A stretch of 64,000 nt of DNA from contig CAMGYJ010000002.1 of assembly GCA_946122785.1 (NCBI GenBank), positions 44,901,414 through 44,965,413 of the forward strand, in the 5' to 3' direction. This document shows positions 10,721-23,749 of the stretch, in pieces. How positions within the stretch are numbered: the stretch's first letter is position 1; every line of letters starts with the position of its first letter. The position numbers and the translations under genes are program-made. Source of the stretch: Linum tenue. Lineage: Eukaryota; Streptophyta; Magnoliopsida; Malpighiales; Linaceae. Under the pieces are notes generated by a model. The model was given only the letters and a program-made list of their open reading frames with translations, was not told the origin of the DNA and did no database searches.

Positions 10721-12307
10721 CCCCCTCGCAAGCTGACCATGTATGGAATGAATGGGCAGCTTGGTTATAAGATCCTGAAAGGTGGAAACTCCAACTGCCT
10801 TTGTGAATGGATCGGCAAGTTGTTGCGCTGTTGGAATGTATATGACATTGAGGAACCCACATTGGACTTGATCACGCACAAGGTGGAAGTCTAGCTCTAT
10901 GTGCTTCGTGCGCTTATGCTGAACTGGTTTGGACGCCATGTGAATAGCAGATTTGCTATCACAATGAACCTGCAATGGAAGCTTAATGGTCTGATGGAGT
11001 TCTGTGAGCAGAGGCGACAACCATTGCAGCTCACAAGTAGTTTCTGCCAGTGCTCGGTACTCAGCTTCTGCTAAGGAGCGGGAAACCACTTGTTGCTTCT
11101 GAACAGCCCAGGAGATCAGAGAGCGGCCGAGGAAAACACAATAGCCTGATGTTGATCTTTTGGTGTCAAGACACCCTGCCCAATCGGCGTCAGCATAGGC
11201 ATGAAGATCCATGGATGACTTGGATGAGAAGAGAAGTCCTTGAGCTGGTGCTGCCTTTATGTGACGAAGGACTCGTTGGATGGCTTGCTGATGTGGTGTT
11301 CGTGGATTGGAAACAAATTGCGCCAGGTAATTCACAGCAAACTGCAAGTCTGGGCGAGGGTTGCAGAGTTACTGCAAACGTCCAACGAGACTTCTGTAGC
11401 TGGTGGCTTCATCCTCAGGGAGAGGATCACCTGCTGTGTTGGATAGCTGAAGACCTGGTTCGAGAGGAGAGTTGGCCGGTTTGGAGGCCAGCATTCCTTG
11501 ATCTTCAAGTAGCTCCAGAGCATACTTTCTCTGGTTCATGTGTATACCTGCAGAAGATCGAGCTATCTCCATTCCAAGAAAATATTTATGCTGTTCTAGA
11601 TCTTTTATGGTGAAAGCTTTGTCTAAATGTTCTTCGACTCTATTGATCTCAGACATATCATTTTCAGTTAAGACAATATCATCCACATAAACAAGTAAAG
11701 CAGTGTAGGAATTGGGTTTGTTTTTAATAAACAGGGAATAATCAGATTTAGACTGTGTATAACCAAGAGAAATGAGGGTTGATGTTAGCTTGAGAAACCA
11801 CTATCTACTGGCTTGTTTCAAGCCATATAGACTCTCGGTTAACTTGCAAACCTTGTTTGCATCAGCAGGGTCAGTTGAGAGGCCAGGGGGTAGAACCATG
11901 TAAACCTCTTTATCGAGGTCGCCATGTAGAAAGGCTGTATTAACGTCTAATTGGTGCAGATGCCTGTTGTTAGTAGCAGCTAAAGTGAGCAAAACCCTTA
12001 TTATAGTTTTCTTAGCTACAGGACTGAAAGTATCAAAATAATCTATGCCATAAGTTTGAGTATAACCTTTGGAAACTAACCTAGCTTTAAAATATTCTAT
12101 GGACCCATCAGACTTGTATTTTACTTTAAATACCCATTTGCAGCCTATTGGGATCTTACCAGGAGGCAAGTGCACTAGTTTCCAGGTTTTGGTGTCTATA
12201 AGAGCTTTAAGTTCTAGGAGTACAGCTTTAACCCATTCTGGATTTTTGATAGCTTCCTTATAATTTTTAGGTTCCTTAATTTGCATGATGGCTAAAGCAA
12301 AGTGCAT
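10715..12307 (-). pseudogene. Copia reverse transcriptase and RNase H
   Basis: The first frame (11801-12307) holds GCKWVFKVKY, KARLVSKGYTQ and QLDVNTAFLHGDL and ends at a TAG where Gln is expected before WF. The next (11369-11686) follows the YVDD catalytic motif. The last (10715-11347) contains RNase H motifs (ADADWAGC, SLAEAEYRAL, ADPFTKA) and stops at the polypurine tract. The copia domain order is complete but needs readthrough and frame restoration. Confidence 0.9.
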
Positions 12308-12706
12308 ATATGTGGGTGATAAGTCAGAATAAGAAAGAACTGATTGTAAGGGATACTTACAGTGGGAGTCAGGTTTGAATTGGCAAGCATTGACAGTGGT
12401 TTTGAGATTATGGTGATAATTGGAGAGGTAAGATGGAGGATGGCTCTGTCTTGTGGATTTGCGTAACTGAGGTTCTTCTGGGTGAGGTTCTGCTGGTTGA
12501 GGGGTAAGCGTGGGTGATGGTTGGGGAATGGTGTCATCGGTAGGTGGAGGGGAAGGAATACTAGTGTGTAAATTAAGAGGTGTGTCAAAAGAAATGATGG
12601 TGGATAGATCAGTGGGAGTAGTGTGAAGTGGGGAGGCATCTGTGGGATGGGGAGAAGCAAAAGGGAAAATGTTCTCATAAAAGGTGACATCTCGGGATAT
12701 AAAAAC

Positions 12707-13780
12707 TTATTTTGTTTGGATATTAAGAAGCTTATATCCTTTTGTTCCTAGAACATAACCATGGAAAATACTAGGAATAGCACGTGGAGCTAACTTAGAT
12801 ATATTATGTGATAATGTGGAAGCATAACAGAGGGAACCAAACACCCTAAGATGAGAATAACTAGGGGGCTTATCATGGAGTAACTCATAAGGGCTCTTAT
12901 TGTCTAAGAGTGGAGAAGGAAGACGATTAATGAGATGAACAGAATGACTTACAACATGATTCCAGTAAGTAGAAGGAAGAGAAGATTGAAAAAGTAATGC
13001 TCGTGTCATGGCATGTAAATGTTGGTGTTTTTGTTCTACAATGCCATTTTGTTGAGATGTTTGAACACAAGTACGTTGATGGAAAATGCTATTTTTAGTG
13101 TAAAAATCATTATATTAGAATTCTTGTCCATTATCAGTTTGTATGGATTTAATTTTCTTATCATATTAATTCAAAACGAATGTGTAGAAAGATTTTAACA
13201 AGGGTCTAACTTCTGACTTTGATTTCATTAGAAATAACCATGTATGTCTAGAACAATCATCGACTACTGTTAGGAAATAGAGATGGCCAGAATTAGAAGT
13301 AATGGAAGCAGCACCCCATATATCAATATGTAGAAGGTCAAAACAGTGAGCAGATACAGTTTGACTAATAGGAAAAGACAATCGTTTCTGTTTTGCACAG
13401 GGACACACAGAGCAATGAAAGTGTTAATTCATAGTAATAACAGGATCTATGGAATGTAGAAATGAGAATTTGGTATAGGGTAGATGTCCTAAACGATAGT
13501 GCCCGAGATCAATGCTGGTGTGTGAGGAAGAGGAGCTCTGGATAGAGTTGGAAAGGTGTGAAGGTGACAATCCAGCAGCATGAGGATCCAGTTGGTATAA
13601 GCCATCTCGAAGATTAGCTATACCAATCGTCCTCAGAGACTGGAGGTCCTGTAGGAGGCAATGGGAACGAGCAAAGGTCAGTCCAAGTGCTACCTTGGCT
13701 GCCAACTTGCTCACAGAGACTAGGTTGAATGTAAAACTAGGGACGAGAAGAACATCATGTAAGGGAAGAGAAGGAAACAT
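12707..13780 (-). pseudogene. Copia pre-integrase and integrase
   Basis: Three frames in order: protease end and pre-integrase (13424-13780), integrase N-terminal part with LLHIDIWGAA and VVDDCSRHTW (13166-13408), and the integrase distal part with SPYELLHDKPPSYSHLRVFG (12707-13009). Frameshifts between them break the polyprotein. Confidence 0.85.
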
Positions 13781-15074
13781 GACACTGTCCTATATAGGTA
13801 ATCAAAGCTTTATCACCATTAGGAAGGTAGACATATGTTGGGGGAACAGATCTATAGTTATCAAGATAATCTAGATAACTAACTATATGATCAGTAGCAC
13901 CCGTATCAAGCATCCATTTAGGAGATGTATTAACTCTCATACAAGAAGATTGGATAACAGAAACCTTACCTGGTGGTGTGGGAGGAGCATGAGTGGTAAT
14001 GGAACAAGCCTGACTGGCAGAAGGAAGTCCAAGAGAGACTGGGAAATCAGACGTAGCAGTGGGAGTGCTATAGGTAGGATGATGCTGAGAGGAACTGGAA
14101 GCCTGAGCCATGTCAGAATAGGGAGGCTGCTGTTGAACGTAATGGGACTGCATGAACTGAGTCATCTTTTGGTAAGTCTCTTGGATCTGATTCCATTCTT
14201 GAGGCTGGAATGGAATAGTAGGACGAACTAGATGAGGTGATTCATCAGAAGAACCATCCTTTGTGGACACACAATGAGCCTTTGCGTTGCTTTTGTACCT
14301 AGGAGGAAAGCCATGGAGCTTGTAAAACTTGTCAACAGTGTGACCATAGGAGTGACAATGAGTACAGAATGGCCGATTACTACCAGAGTGAGGCGGTTGA
14401 GGATTAGAAGAGGGATTAGGAGTGGGATAAGGAGATCTCGGTGGAGGATAAGATGGATTCCTACCAGGAGTGAAACCTCTGGAGTACATCGCCATTGAAT
14501 CAGGCAAGGAAGGTGGGGCTAAGATGTGATTCTGTTTTTCTTGCTCAATGATCATAGCAAAAGCTTGGTTTAGACTAGGCATAGGGTTCATCAACATAAT
14601 CGGAGATCGAGCAGCACCAAAAGAATCATTGAGTCCCCTAAAAAACCTAGGAACATAGTTGAATTGATGATTCTGACGCACTATAGCTAAACCACAGTTG
14701 CACAGACCATTGCAACGACAAGGAGGAATCGGCAAGAAATTATCCAGTTCATGCATCCAAGTGGTCATCTGTGTGAAGTAAACACTTACGGACTGGGAAC
14801 CTTGCTTGAATCGGAATAGATCTTCTTGGAGCTCAGCGATGCGGAAGTTGTTGCCGCGAGAGAAGCATTCGCGTAACTCATTCCAGACAAATAGAGCGTC
14901 TTCAAACCATTGAAACCCTAGAGCAATCGATGGAGAAACAGAACGAAGAATCCATCCAAGTAGCAAGGTGTTGTTTCTTGACCAGGCATGAAAGAGAGGA
15001 TCGACAGGATCAGGCTTCGCGATGGTGCCGTCGAGGAATTGCAGCTTGTTCTTCGTTGATAGAGCACGAATCAT
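13755..15074 (-). pseudogene. Copia gag with start of protease
   Basis: A 439-codon open frame. Residues near the N terminus (ALSTKNKLQFLDGT) match copia UBN2-type gag but begin inside the domain, because the upstream part was deleted. The zinc knuckle reads CTHC-X4-H with the last Cys replaced by Phe (HTVDKFYKLHG). A Pro/Ser/Gln-rich linker follows. The protease active site MLDTGATDH is present. The broken knuckle and lost N terminus suggest it is non-functional. Confidence 0.85.
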
Positions 15075-15078
15075 GGCT

Positions 15079-15212
15079 GAGACAACTTTCCCTTTATATA
15101 TGACTCTATATAACTCAACTAACTATACATTGGTTAACTCCTAACCTATCTAACCGGTTCAAACATGAACCAACAACCTATCTACACGGGAATGATACCG
15201 TTTCCCTCAACA
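15079..15212 (-). repeat. Truncated 5' LTR of the same copia element
   Basis: 134 bp closely matching 10589-10720, including CTAACCGGTTC and CCCTCAACA. The inner part of the LTR and the primer site are missing. The LTR homology runs straight into gag codons at about 15079. Confidence 0.87.
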
Positions 15213-15217
15213 TCCTC

Positions 15218-16004
15218 TCCCTTGATATATATGTAATCTATTACCAGAAATTGGATTGATTGAATTCGACCCGGATTTGACTTGGAAATCATTTTTGCCT
15301 ATTTTTCTCCAAAATGCAGCAGTTAAAGAGAAATTAGAAAATTTGACAATGATGAATGTGCTACCATATATTCCTACTATCATATATTCAATCATTCTAC
15401 ACTTTGATATATATGTTCATACCATCATATGGTACATTTCCATACCATGTGGTATGATCTTATGTAATGCTAAGCATTACCATCATGGTATAGATTAGTA
15501 ACAAATGTCTCACATTTTTTTTGACAAAACCTGAATCAAATCGAAATATAATCTCACACAGAACACAAGATTTACGTGGTTTCCTCAACGGCAAGCGTTG
15601 AGACTAGTCCACGGTACAAGCTGTTAGGGTTTTCTTATTTCTGTTTAAAAATATATCAAAGTAACTATCATTTTGAAGAACACTATTAATCAAATATGTA
15701 AAAAAGTTAAACTAAACTTAAAACAAAAAAATTGGCTATTAATTTTTTTTATAAGATTGATGTAGTATTATTGAAGTTCAAATAAACAAACAAGAAGAAA
15801 CAAGAAAAGAGATAAAAGGCAACATCAGGAGAAACAACAGTCGATATGAGTAGCTTTATCCCAAAGCATCAAAACCAGCAGCAGAACCGTTCTCAAGCCT
15901 CTTAGCTGCTAAACCATCCATAGCGTTTATTTCCATTTCCAGGACCATCCATAGAGTTAAGCTTCTTAGCCTATTAAAATTTATAGAGAAAAAGACTAGA
16001 CATC
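15218..16004. other. Intergenic DNA
   Basis: AT-rich. A segment at about 15540-15620 (ACACAAGATTTACGTGG...) resembles transposon-derived sequence common in plants but has no visible ends. No gene is seen. Confidence 0.4.
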
Positions 16005-16312
16005 CGAGGAATTTTACAATGCTATATAGCATTGGTGCTATAGGTTTTTACCTTTATGGTACAACTTGAAATTGTACCTTGAATGTTATGGTACAACTTC
16101 AGATTGTACCTATACTTTTTTACAAATTTTTTTATGGTACAACTTAAACTTGTAACTTATGTGATGGTACAACTTCAAGTTGTAAAATTGTACCATAACA
16201 TAATGATACAAATTCCTTTATGGTACAACCTAAACTTATATATTTAATGTTATGGTACAACTTCAAGTTGTACATTAAAGCATCAATACTATATAGTATA
16301 GTAGAAGTGCTC
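16005..16312. mobile_element. MITE with 9-bp duplication and TGGTACAACTT repeats
   Basis: 308 bp between two CTAGACATC copies (15996-16004 and 16313-16321). Ends are imperfect 34-bp inverted repeats sharing CTATATAG and ATTG-TGCT. The interior is made of TATGGTACAACTT...TTGTACC units in both orientations. The 9-bp duplication suggests Mutator-type transposition. No coding frame. Confidence 0.75.
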
Positions 16313-16321
16313 CTAGACATC

Positions 16322-16739
16322 TTCCTTAAATAATAATGATATGTAGTGACATAACATGTTATAGTAATCATGCACAACATTTTTTTTTTTTTAGAATCCA
16401 CAACAAACTCGTGGAAGGGATCCGCTCTTCTGGCGGCTATGTTAGTCAAAGTAATAGTAAGCAGATCTGGTAAGAAATTTCACGCTAACTTCTCCCAATG
16501 TTGTATGAGAAAAGAATAAATAATAGATCAAAAAATATGGAGAACTGTGCATGATTTTGTCATACAGTAGTACAGTACCAAACTTCGTTTTGAACAAGTT
16601 ACTCACTATTCATAACAAAAACAAATTACTCATTGGAGAAAAGAAGCCCAATCGTAAAGCGGTAATACTTGTTGATAAAATAAAATGAAAAAAGGTAAAA
16701 TTACCAACAAAAAATATTTGCTTGTATATGTGTAACCTA
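16322..16739. other. AT-rich intergenic spacer
   Basis: No gene or further element boundary is visible. A 101-codon minus frame (16144-16449) overlaps the MITE and is spurious. Confidence 0.5.
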
Positions 16740-16748
16740 AAAAATATT

Positions 16749-17714
16749 GGGTTAATAGCATTTCATACCCCTCTACTATCGCAAGTTAACAAACGTACCC
16801 TTCTATTATTATTTTGCACAAACGTACCCCTCTATTATTGCAAAGTAACACATGTACCCTTCCATCCCTATTTCTGTTAGTGGACCGTTAAATGACTTGC
16901 AAATTGACTACATTACCCTTTTATATTAATTAATATAAAACTAATTCAAAAAAATAAACCAAAAAAATCTGTCGTTGTTACCATTTTCTGCCCGTTCAGT
17001 TCCCAAACGGGAAAATATCTCCGCCACTAATTCATCTAACATTTTCCAAGGCCGAGCTATGAATCCTATAATTCGATCGGGAAGAAGGGAACTCTGGACA
17101 CTCTGTTTCTGATTGCTCTGCCTTCGCCTGGGGTCGGCGTCTGCAAGTTCAGAGACGGATAAGGTTGTTTTCACTTGTTACAATTCCTCACCAACATCAT
17201 CGAAGGACAAGCTTTTCAACTCGATCCTAAAGGAATTCGAGTATAGCCTGGAATTGGAATCGTCTTCTTCTTAGTCGACATCATCTTCATCATCTTCGTA
17301 GCATCCTCCGCATCTTTTCCATGTTTGAGTTTTGGATTAGCCTGTATATTCAGGTTGTTAGGTGAGGTGAGAGCCGCCGGAGTTTGCATAAGGTGACGGC
17401 GGTGAGTGGTTGTTTTGCTTAATTGGAGGGTGGGGGTTATTCCACGATTGGAATTCTTAGGGTGGACAATAAAAATAGTAATTTAAAACTATTTATTTAA
17501 TTAATTTTTTTATGGAATTAGTTATATTATAATTGACAATGAAGGGGCAATATAGTCATTTTATAAGTCATTTAACAGTCCACTAACGGAAATAGGGATG
17601 GAAGGGTATATGTGTTACGTTGCAATAATAGAGGGGTACGTTTGTGTAAAATAATAATAGAGGGGTACGTTTGTTAACTTGCGATAGTAGAGAGGTATAA
17701 AATGCTATTAACCC
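16749..17714. mobile_element. Mutator-like element carrying gene-like cargo (Pack-MULE candidate)
   Basis: 966 bp starting GGGTTAATAGC and ending GCTATTAACCC with a perfect 9-bp duplication AAAAATATT (16740-16748, 17715-17723). Long terminal inverted repeats contain GGGGTACGTTTG and CCACTAACGGAAATAGGG. The middle (about 16960-17450) has higher GC and frames on both strands: a plus frame 17140-17274 including DKLFNSILKEFEYSLE, and a minus frame 16941-17174. Neither is recognised. Captured host sequence is inferred from composition. Confidence 0.85.
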
Positions 17715-17723
17715 AAAAATATT

Positions 17724-20497
17724 TGTATACGTTGTCCATATTATCAACTAAATAATTTCCTCCATTCAAGCCATTGCAATTTACTTACAAATTAATTTGT
17801 GATTAAATTTTATACTTATTTATAGCAAGAAAAAACATAGATTTTCACGAACAGGAGTTCACCGTTCCTTTCTTTAGTCACTTTAGCTTTCATGTTCAAT
17901 TTCATTTGCTGACACATTGCAAATGTGTCCTCGGTGGTATCATTAATGCAATTGTAAAAGTTATGTCATCTTTCAAGAGCGAACAAGTCCAGTAATAATA
18001 TCATTGGTTTTGAACTTTGAGATCTCAAGTTTCAATTTTTTAATTAGTATCTAATTATAAACTAATTCTATATCACTCTTATAAAAAAATGCAATAAGAA
18101 AGTGGATAATTTAAGAGGCCACATCTTTTTTAACAAGATGACCAATAATAAAATTCACCAACCATCATCTTTATGGAAAAAATATGTATATATAGTGAAT
18201 TGGATTGTACGAAGGGTAAATTGAGTGGTACCCTCAGTAATAAACTGTTATCTAAACTCTGAATTAATAAAATTTTCCGACATGATATCATACTATAACT
18301 CCTAATTAGTAAACCTTATATTTCGATAAATCAAGATCATCGATTGTTATGTCTAATTAAATTGATCTTAGACTATAACATTTAGAGAAGTAGGATCTAA
18401 GTTTTACTCATTAGGATTTAAAGTAGAGTATATTACCTAGATACTCCTTGTGGAGCGGAATTATATGTGTTGAATCTTTGATCTCCATACTTCATAATGT
18501 CATTCTCGAAACTCTCGAGTAGGGATATCTTAATGGCAAGAAAACTCCAAACATAGCTGCGAAATTACTAAGTTAAACGAAAAAATAACAAAGACAAACA
18601 TAAATCGAATTTCAACCTTCTCTATTATTAACTATAACAAATCACATATTTATAATATTACACAACCAAATCTCTTTCCTTCTCACCCTAGTATTTTGCA
18701 TCTTTCCTTTTCTTTTTACTACTTGAGTTCCTTTTCTTCCCTTACAAGAAATAATGATTAATTACTAAAATATTTACTACTAATCCTAGACCAACTACAA
18801 AAAATATATTAATTTTATATTAACAATAAATAATTCCAAAACAATAACTAAATACGCCTAATTTATTTAACGATACACAAATCTAATTCATTGAATTGTT
18901 CTGCCAATTAGATCTCGTAACATAGTATCATACCTCAAACTCTTGTACATTCAAAGTCTAAATAGGATTTTCTTATTAAAGGTAAGTGCTACCCTTAAAT
19001 TTACAATGTGTACCATAAAATTCTCGATCTACCAATCATTTTGTATACAACCACTTATAAACCTTTAAGTGGTCGTTTGGATGGGGATATAATACAAGGA
19101 ATTTTTAGGAATTTGGACCAAATCCCTCTTTTAAACTCTAGGTAATTTATTTGGCAGGATTTATGTCAAATTATTCATTTGCTTATAGATGCATGTATTC
19201 AATTAAAATCTCACATTTGAGCCGAAGTTCATAATTTCCCTTTGTCTTCATCTATCCATCATTTATTTTTCTTCTAACATAAACCCATCGATAACTCCAA
19301 TCGCCGCTCGAGAAATCACATCCGAACTCAGTCTTCAATGACACATGAAATAAGAGAGACTTTTTAGGGATTTTCATTGGAGTAACAAGCAAGGAAAGGT
19401 AAAGCAAAAAGAGTAATATAGTTTAGAGATTTTTCAATTTATAGATGCATAATAATTAAGATAAGTTATTGTATAAGAGAGTGAATCTCGAATAGCATCA
19501 TGCATACTAAGGCTCAATCATATCATGCATCAATGACTCGTTTATATCATCACTCTATCCCTTCCACTAAGGTCATTCTCCACCCGTGCATGCACCTCTT
19601 GTGATAGAGATTTAACTAGTTAATGTGTGTTTGGTTTTATGTCATTACCTAATTAATGAAGAACAAGGAAGTTACGATAGCACATGATTAAGTGTGGGCC
19701 TCTTCAGTCATAATTGATGGTCTATAGCACGATGATCTAATAATCAAGCATTGATACTAGTCGGGGTATAGATGGTTGATCATTCCCTATATACTCATTT
19801 AGAATCAATGAGGTATCACTAATGGGTAATTTCTTAATAACCTAGATGATACCAAGCACAATGCATATAGTAGCACGCTATAGAATCATAAACAACTATC
19901 ATAAAGAAAGCATTCATACTAGATAAACAACAATGATCGTTACATGGGCATCAAAAGCAAGCATCCATGCATACATAACAAACATAAAAATTCATAAGCA
20001 TAAACACAAGCATCATATGAAATCATAGAATCAATACAAACAAAGATAAATGAGTTCACATCCTTACAAAGTCAATTTCGAACTATCAACATAGAAGAAA
20101 AGGAGGGTACCACCATCGATGATAAAAGCATCTCCCTAGCTGCACCCTCTCCTATGAAACCTAAGCTCTTACTCGAGCAGAGTATACAGAAGTTTGAATA
20201 TAGTTGTATAGGCCAATGAAGTGAAAATCGCGCTTTAAAACTTAAAAACCTATGATTTTATGTTTCTAGGTCACTAAAACGCTTCTACACAAAATCTCAG
20301 TTTTTGTAACATATGTAGTTAAAAATTCTGCTTTAAAACTTAAAAACTGACAATTTTACGCTTCTAAATCACCAAAACGTTTTCACGTAGAAACTCATTT
20401 TTTACTACATTGGTACAGGCTACTAAACTAATGATTCTAGCCCTCTATTTATAGGGGGGAACTTGGCTAAAAACATCCAAAAACCGACTAGGACAAT
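17724..20497. other. Long AT-rich intergenic stretch
   Basis: No gene is supported. Near 19070-19150 a segment beginning GTCGTTTGGATGGGGAT looks like the end of a MITE, but its partner end was not found. Simple A/T runs are frequent. Confidence 0.5.
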
Positions 20498-21895
20498 TGA
20501 TTCAGGTCTAATTGTACGCATTTTACTCCCATTTTCCTTAGGCGTTTGTGGCAATTGTGTTCCTAAAAGGGTGGTTTTACACTAGGTTTCTTGTGTTTTA
20601 GCATGTTTCAGGATCTAACAGGTGAAACCAGCCCCGGAGTCGAAAGTTGGACGAAAAGGAGCGAAAACAGGGAGAAGAGGTGAAAAACCGGCAGTTCACG
20701 GTTTCCCTTAAGAGTTCACGGTCTGCTAAGACCGTGAAGAGGAGGCATGGGCCGTGAACATCAAGCCGTCCACGGCACTTCCTGAAGTTACTCACGAAAG
20801 GCGAGTTCATGGTCACTAATACGCATTCAAGAGTGTACAGACACCAACATTGAGTTAATAGACACATTCAAGAGTTTACCGCCGTGAACTGAGCCCGATC
20901 CCTGTTTAAAAGGAGAGCTGAAAGGAAGAGAGGGGGAGAGCCCAAGAGTGAGAAAGTGCCTTCTTCATATTTTGGAGAGAGAAAGAACGAACCAAGGAAG
21001 AAAGAAGGCTAGGGTTTGCTCCAACTGAAGAGTTGGGAAGATTCTCCCCAAGAGAAGATCAACACAAGCTCAAAGGAGATTGAAGGCATCACCATGATGG
21101 TTTCTACCTGTTCCTCTTGTGTTCTTCCCCTTTCTAGCATGGAGTAGTTTCCTTTTTCACTTGGGTGTTGTGAAACCCTAACTATTTGCCATGTAGTTGT
21201 TGTGTGAATTGAATGATTGTTTATGGCTGTTGTTTAATTCAATGATTGATGTATTTTTCATGTTGATTGTCCATGTTTGTGCTTAGCAATCCAATTGGCC
21301 ATTCTAACCTAGATTATAGGGAACCCCCCCCCCTTCAAGGGAGGCTCAATTGAGTTGGGATTCCTTGGGCTTTTTAAGTCACCAATCTAGGTTAATGTAG
21401 GGAAAACCTCTATGTTGAATTAAGCAATTTGGTTAAGCGCGATTAAGCCGACCAACCATTGGGTTGAGTGAGAGAGAGAGAGTCAACCATTGATTGCCTT
21501 AACCAAGAGGGCTACTTGAGTAGCCTATAATGTATCCCTTGGTTTGATCGAGAGTGCGGTCTACGACCATAGTTGCGTTTCCTAGCGGTTGGCGGTCATC
21601 TTGCCCATTGAAATCACTTTGATTCACATGCCATGGTAGTAGTTAGGGGGAAGCGACACCCGAGTGATCCTTCTCACAAAGACCTTTCAAAACCATTTAC
21701 TTTTGTCTTTTTTTACTTTAAATAGCAAACTTTTCAACCAAAACCGATTTGCTAGATAATGTTTCAAACAATTGAAGTAGGGGTACATGAACCGACCCGA
21801 GTCGATAATTAAACATACTTGCTCTGTATTGCATCCTACTAAGGTTTATACTTGGACCTTAGGCGGGAATTAATTGTGATACTCGGGACGAGTCA
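20498..21895 (+). repeat. 5' LTR of gypsy element A
   Basis: About 1.4 kb from TGATTCAGG to GAGTCA, directly before AGTTTTTGGCGCC. Its first ~810 bp recur at 24584-25423. Start and end are set by comparison with the B LTR, which also begins TGATTC and ends GAGTCA. Confidence 0.8.
20693..20913 (+). promoter_or_regulatory. Palindromic-word cluster and TATA-like box in the A LTR
   Basis: Repeated GTTCACGG and CCGTGAAC words occur in both orientations, including GGTCTGCTAAGACCGTGAA, which can form a hairpin. The last CCGTGAAC lies shortly before TTTAAAAGG (20905-20913), followed by a purine-rich GAGA leader. The same cluster recurs in the 3' copy at about 24770-25025. Promoter function is inferred from layout. 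Confidence 0.6.
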
Positions 21896-21901
21896 AGTTT
21901 T

Positions 21902-21919
21902 TGGCGCCATTGCCGGGGA
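21902..21919 (+). other. Primer-binding site, tRNA-Asp type, element A
   Basis: TGGCGCCATTGCCGGGGA, seven bases after the LTR end. One base differs from the B and C sites. It is complementary to the 3' end of plant tRNA-Asp, the primer used by Athila-type elements. Confidence 0.85.
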
Positions 21920-22046
21920 ACAACGGTCTGTTATCTTGAAAAAGTTGTTTGGTGTTAATCTAACTTTTAATTTCCAGTTTTGAAAGTGTGTGTGCTTTGT
22001 TTGTGCAAGACTTGGTGTTATTATCTCATAGTGTGTAGGGAGGTGC

Positions 22047-23390
22047 ATGACCCAGAGCAATCCAACACCTTTTATACCACGTGATGAGGACATAATCCGA
22101 ACTCTCCGACTCCTAGCACGGGAGAGGGAGCTAGCGGAGGCAAGGAGGAGAAGTGAAGAAAGGGGACAACAATTTGGTCCCGGTGTTAGTGGAGTAGAAG
22201 TTGAAGAAGTGAAAAGTGAACCCGACATTGGAGTAGAAATGGCGGGGAACCAAAGAGAAGCAGGAGCCGCCCGAGCTCGTAACCTAAACGATGCGGCGGC
22301 GGAAGAGGAAGCCTCAAGGACAATGGGATACTATATGGCCCCACGGCCAGCGGACATTCAATCCCCAATCCTACACCCTCCCGTGGCGGCCAAAAATTTC
22401 GAGATCAAGCCGGCTCTAGTGACCATGATACAGAACAATGCTTTGTTCCACGGTCATTCGACCGAATCACCAAGAGAGCATGTGCAAAGATTTCTAGAGC
22501 TCGCGGAGAGCTTGAAAATCAATGGCATGTCGGCTTAAGCGTTGCAACAACGGCTTTTCCCCTATTCACTTGCGGGGAAAGCACTCTGGTGGCTAAATAA
22601 CCCCCCGCCTCGTTCAATCACATCATGGGATGATCTTCTCAACAAATTCATGTCCCACTACTGCCTGCCTTCAAAGACGGTCGAGTGGATAAATAAGAAT
22701 GCCCATTTCGAGCAAGAAGAAGATGAGACCTTGAAGGATGCTTGGGAGAGATACTCCGATTATTTTCTTCAATGCCCTCACCATGGGTTCGAAGAACAGT
22801 TTTGGATTGAAACTTTCTACGGTGGTCTAATCCAAGAAGACAAGATTCTCATTGACTCGCTGTGTCAAGGGAAATTGATGAATATGACTCCACCCCAAGT
22901 GACTGAGCTACTTGAAGGCATGGCCCTCAAGGGATACGATTGGGGATTAACGAGAAGTGGGAGGAGAAGCAATGATAGGGGAGTTAGAAGTTTGGGAGCG
23001 AGCGCTCCACTTGAGGCGAAGTTGGACAAGTTCATAGAGGTAATTCTTGAAGGTAAGAAGCAAGGAAAGAGGCTGGTGATGTCTTATGATTGGTGTTTGA
23101 GCACTAGCCATGAGATGGCGGAGTGCCGAGCAATGAAGGAGGCGACCACTCCAGAGGAGCAAGTCAATTTCGTGGCATATTCTAAGGCTACTTATAATCC
23201 TTGATGGAGGAACCAACGCAATTTTGCTTGGTCATCACCGACTAGTCCGAGGCCCCCGGGTTTTCAAGGCTACACAGGCAATTATCAACCTCGACCAACC
23301 TTCATCCAACAAAGTCCTCAAGTCCAAAGCTCGAACTTTCAACAACCATACCTAGCACAAGGTGGTCAAGGGTTTCAACAATAACAACAA
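22047..23390 (+). pseudogene. Gypsy gag, element A
   Basis: Starts MTQSN, matching the MTRSQS start in B and C. Contains the Athila-like gag core (LFPYSLAGKALWWL, ERYSDYFLQCPHHGF). An in-frame TAA at about 22536 and further stops near 23202 and 23381 interrupt it. The zinc knuckle is damaged: the first Cys reads Tyr (YDWC-X4-H-X4-C). It is not functional as it stands. Confidence 0.85.
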
Positions 23391-23749
23391 CCCGACAAGC
23401 TATCCAAGCTTGAAGACCTAGTGAACACCTTTGTGAGCACGAGTGCTCAAAAGTTCGAGAAGATTGAGCAATTTATGGATGTGGCGACTACCAAGTATAC
23501 CTCGATTGAGGCGGGACTCCGAAGCCATAAGCGAGCCTCCAAAGCTTGGATGTGCAAATCGGTAATCTTGACGGGATCCTCACCGAGAGACCAAAGAGAG
23601 CCCTACCTTCCCAAACCGTGGCGAACCCCAAGGATCATTTTGGGGTGAATGCAATTCAAGTGGGAAGTGGAAAGGTGACTCCTAGAGTCGCCGCTAAAGA
23701 AGTGATTGAGAAGGAAGATCCCAACCCGAGTGTGGAGGTTTTATGAAAA

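Larger units (their letters stand above)
10524..15212 (-). mobile_element. Ty1/copia element, defective, TSD TCCTC
   Basis: Minus-strand copia element bounded by LTRs and a 5-bp duplication TCCTC (10519-10523 and 15213-15217). Order from the right: truncated 5' LTR, gag, protease, integrase, reverse transcriptase, RNase H, polypurine tract, 3' LTR. A deletion has fused the 5' LTR to gag, removing the primer site and the gag N terminus. A few stops interrupt pol, so it is relatively young but dead. Confidence 0.92.
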
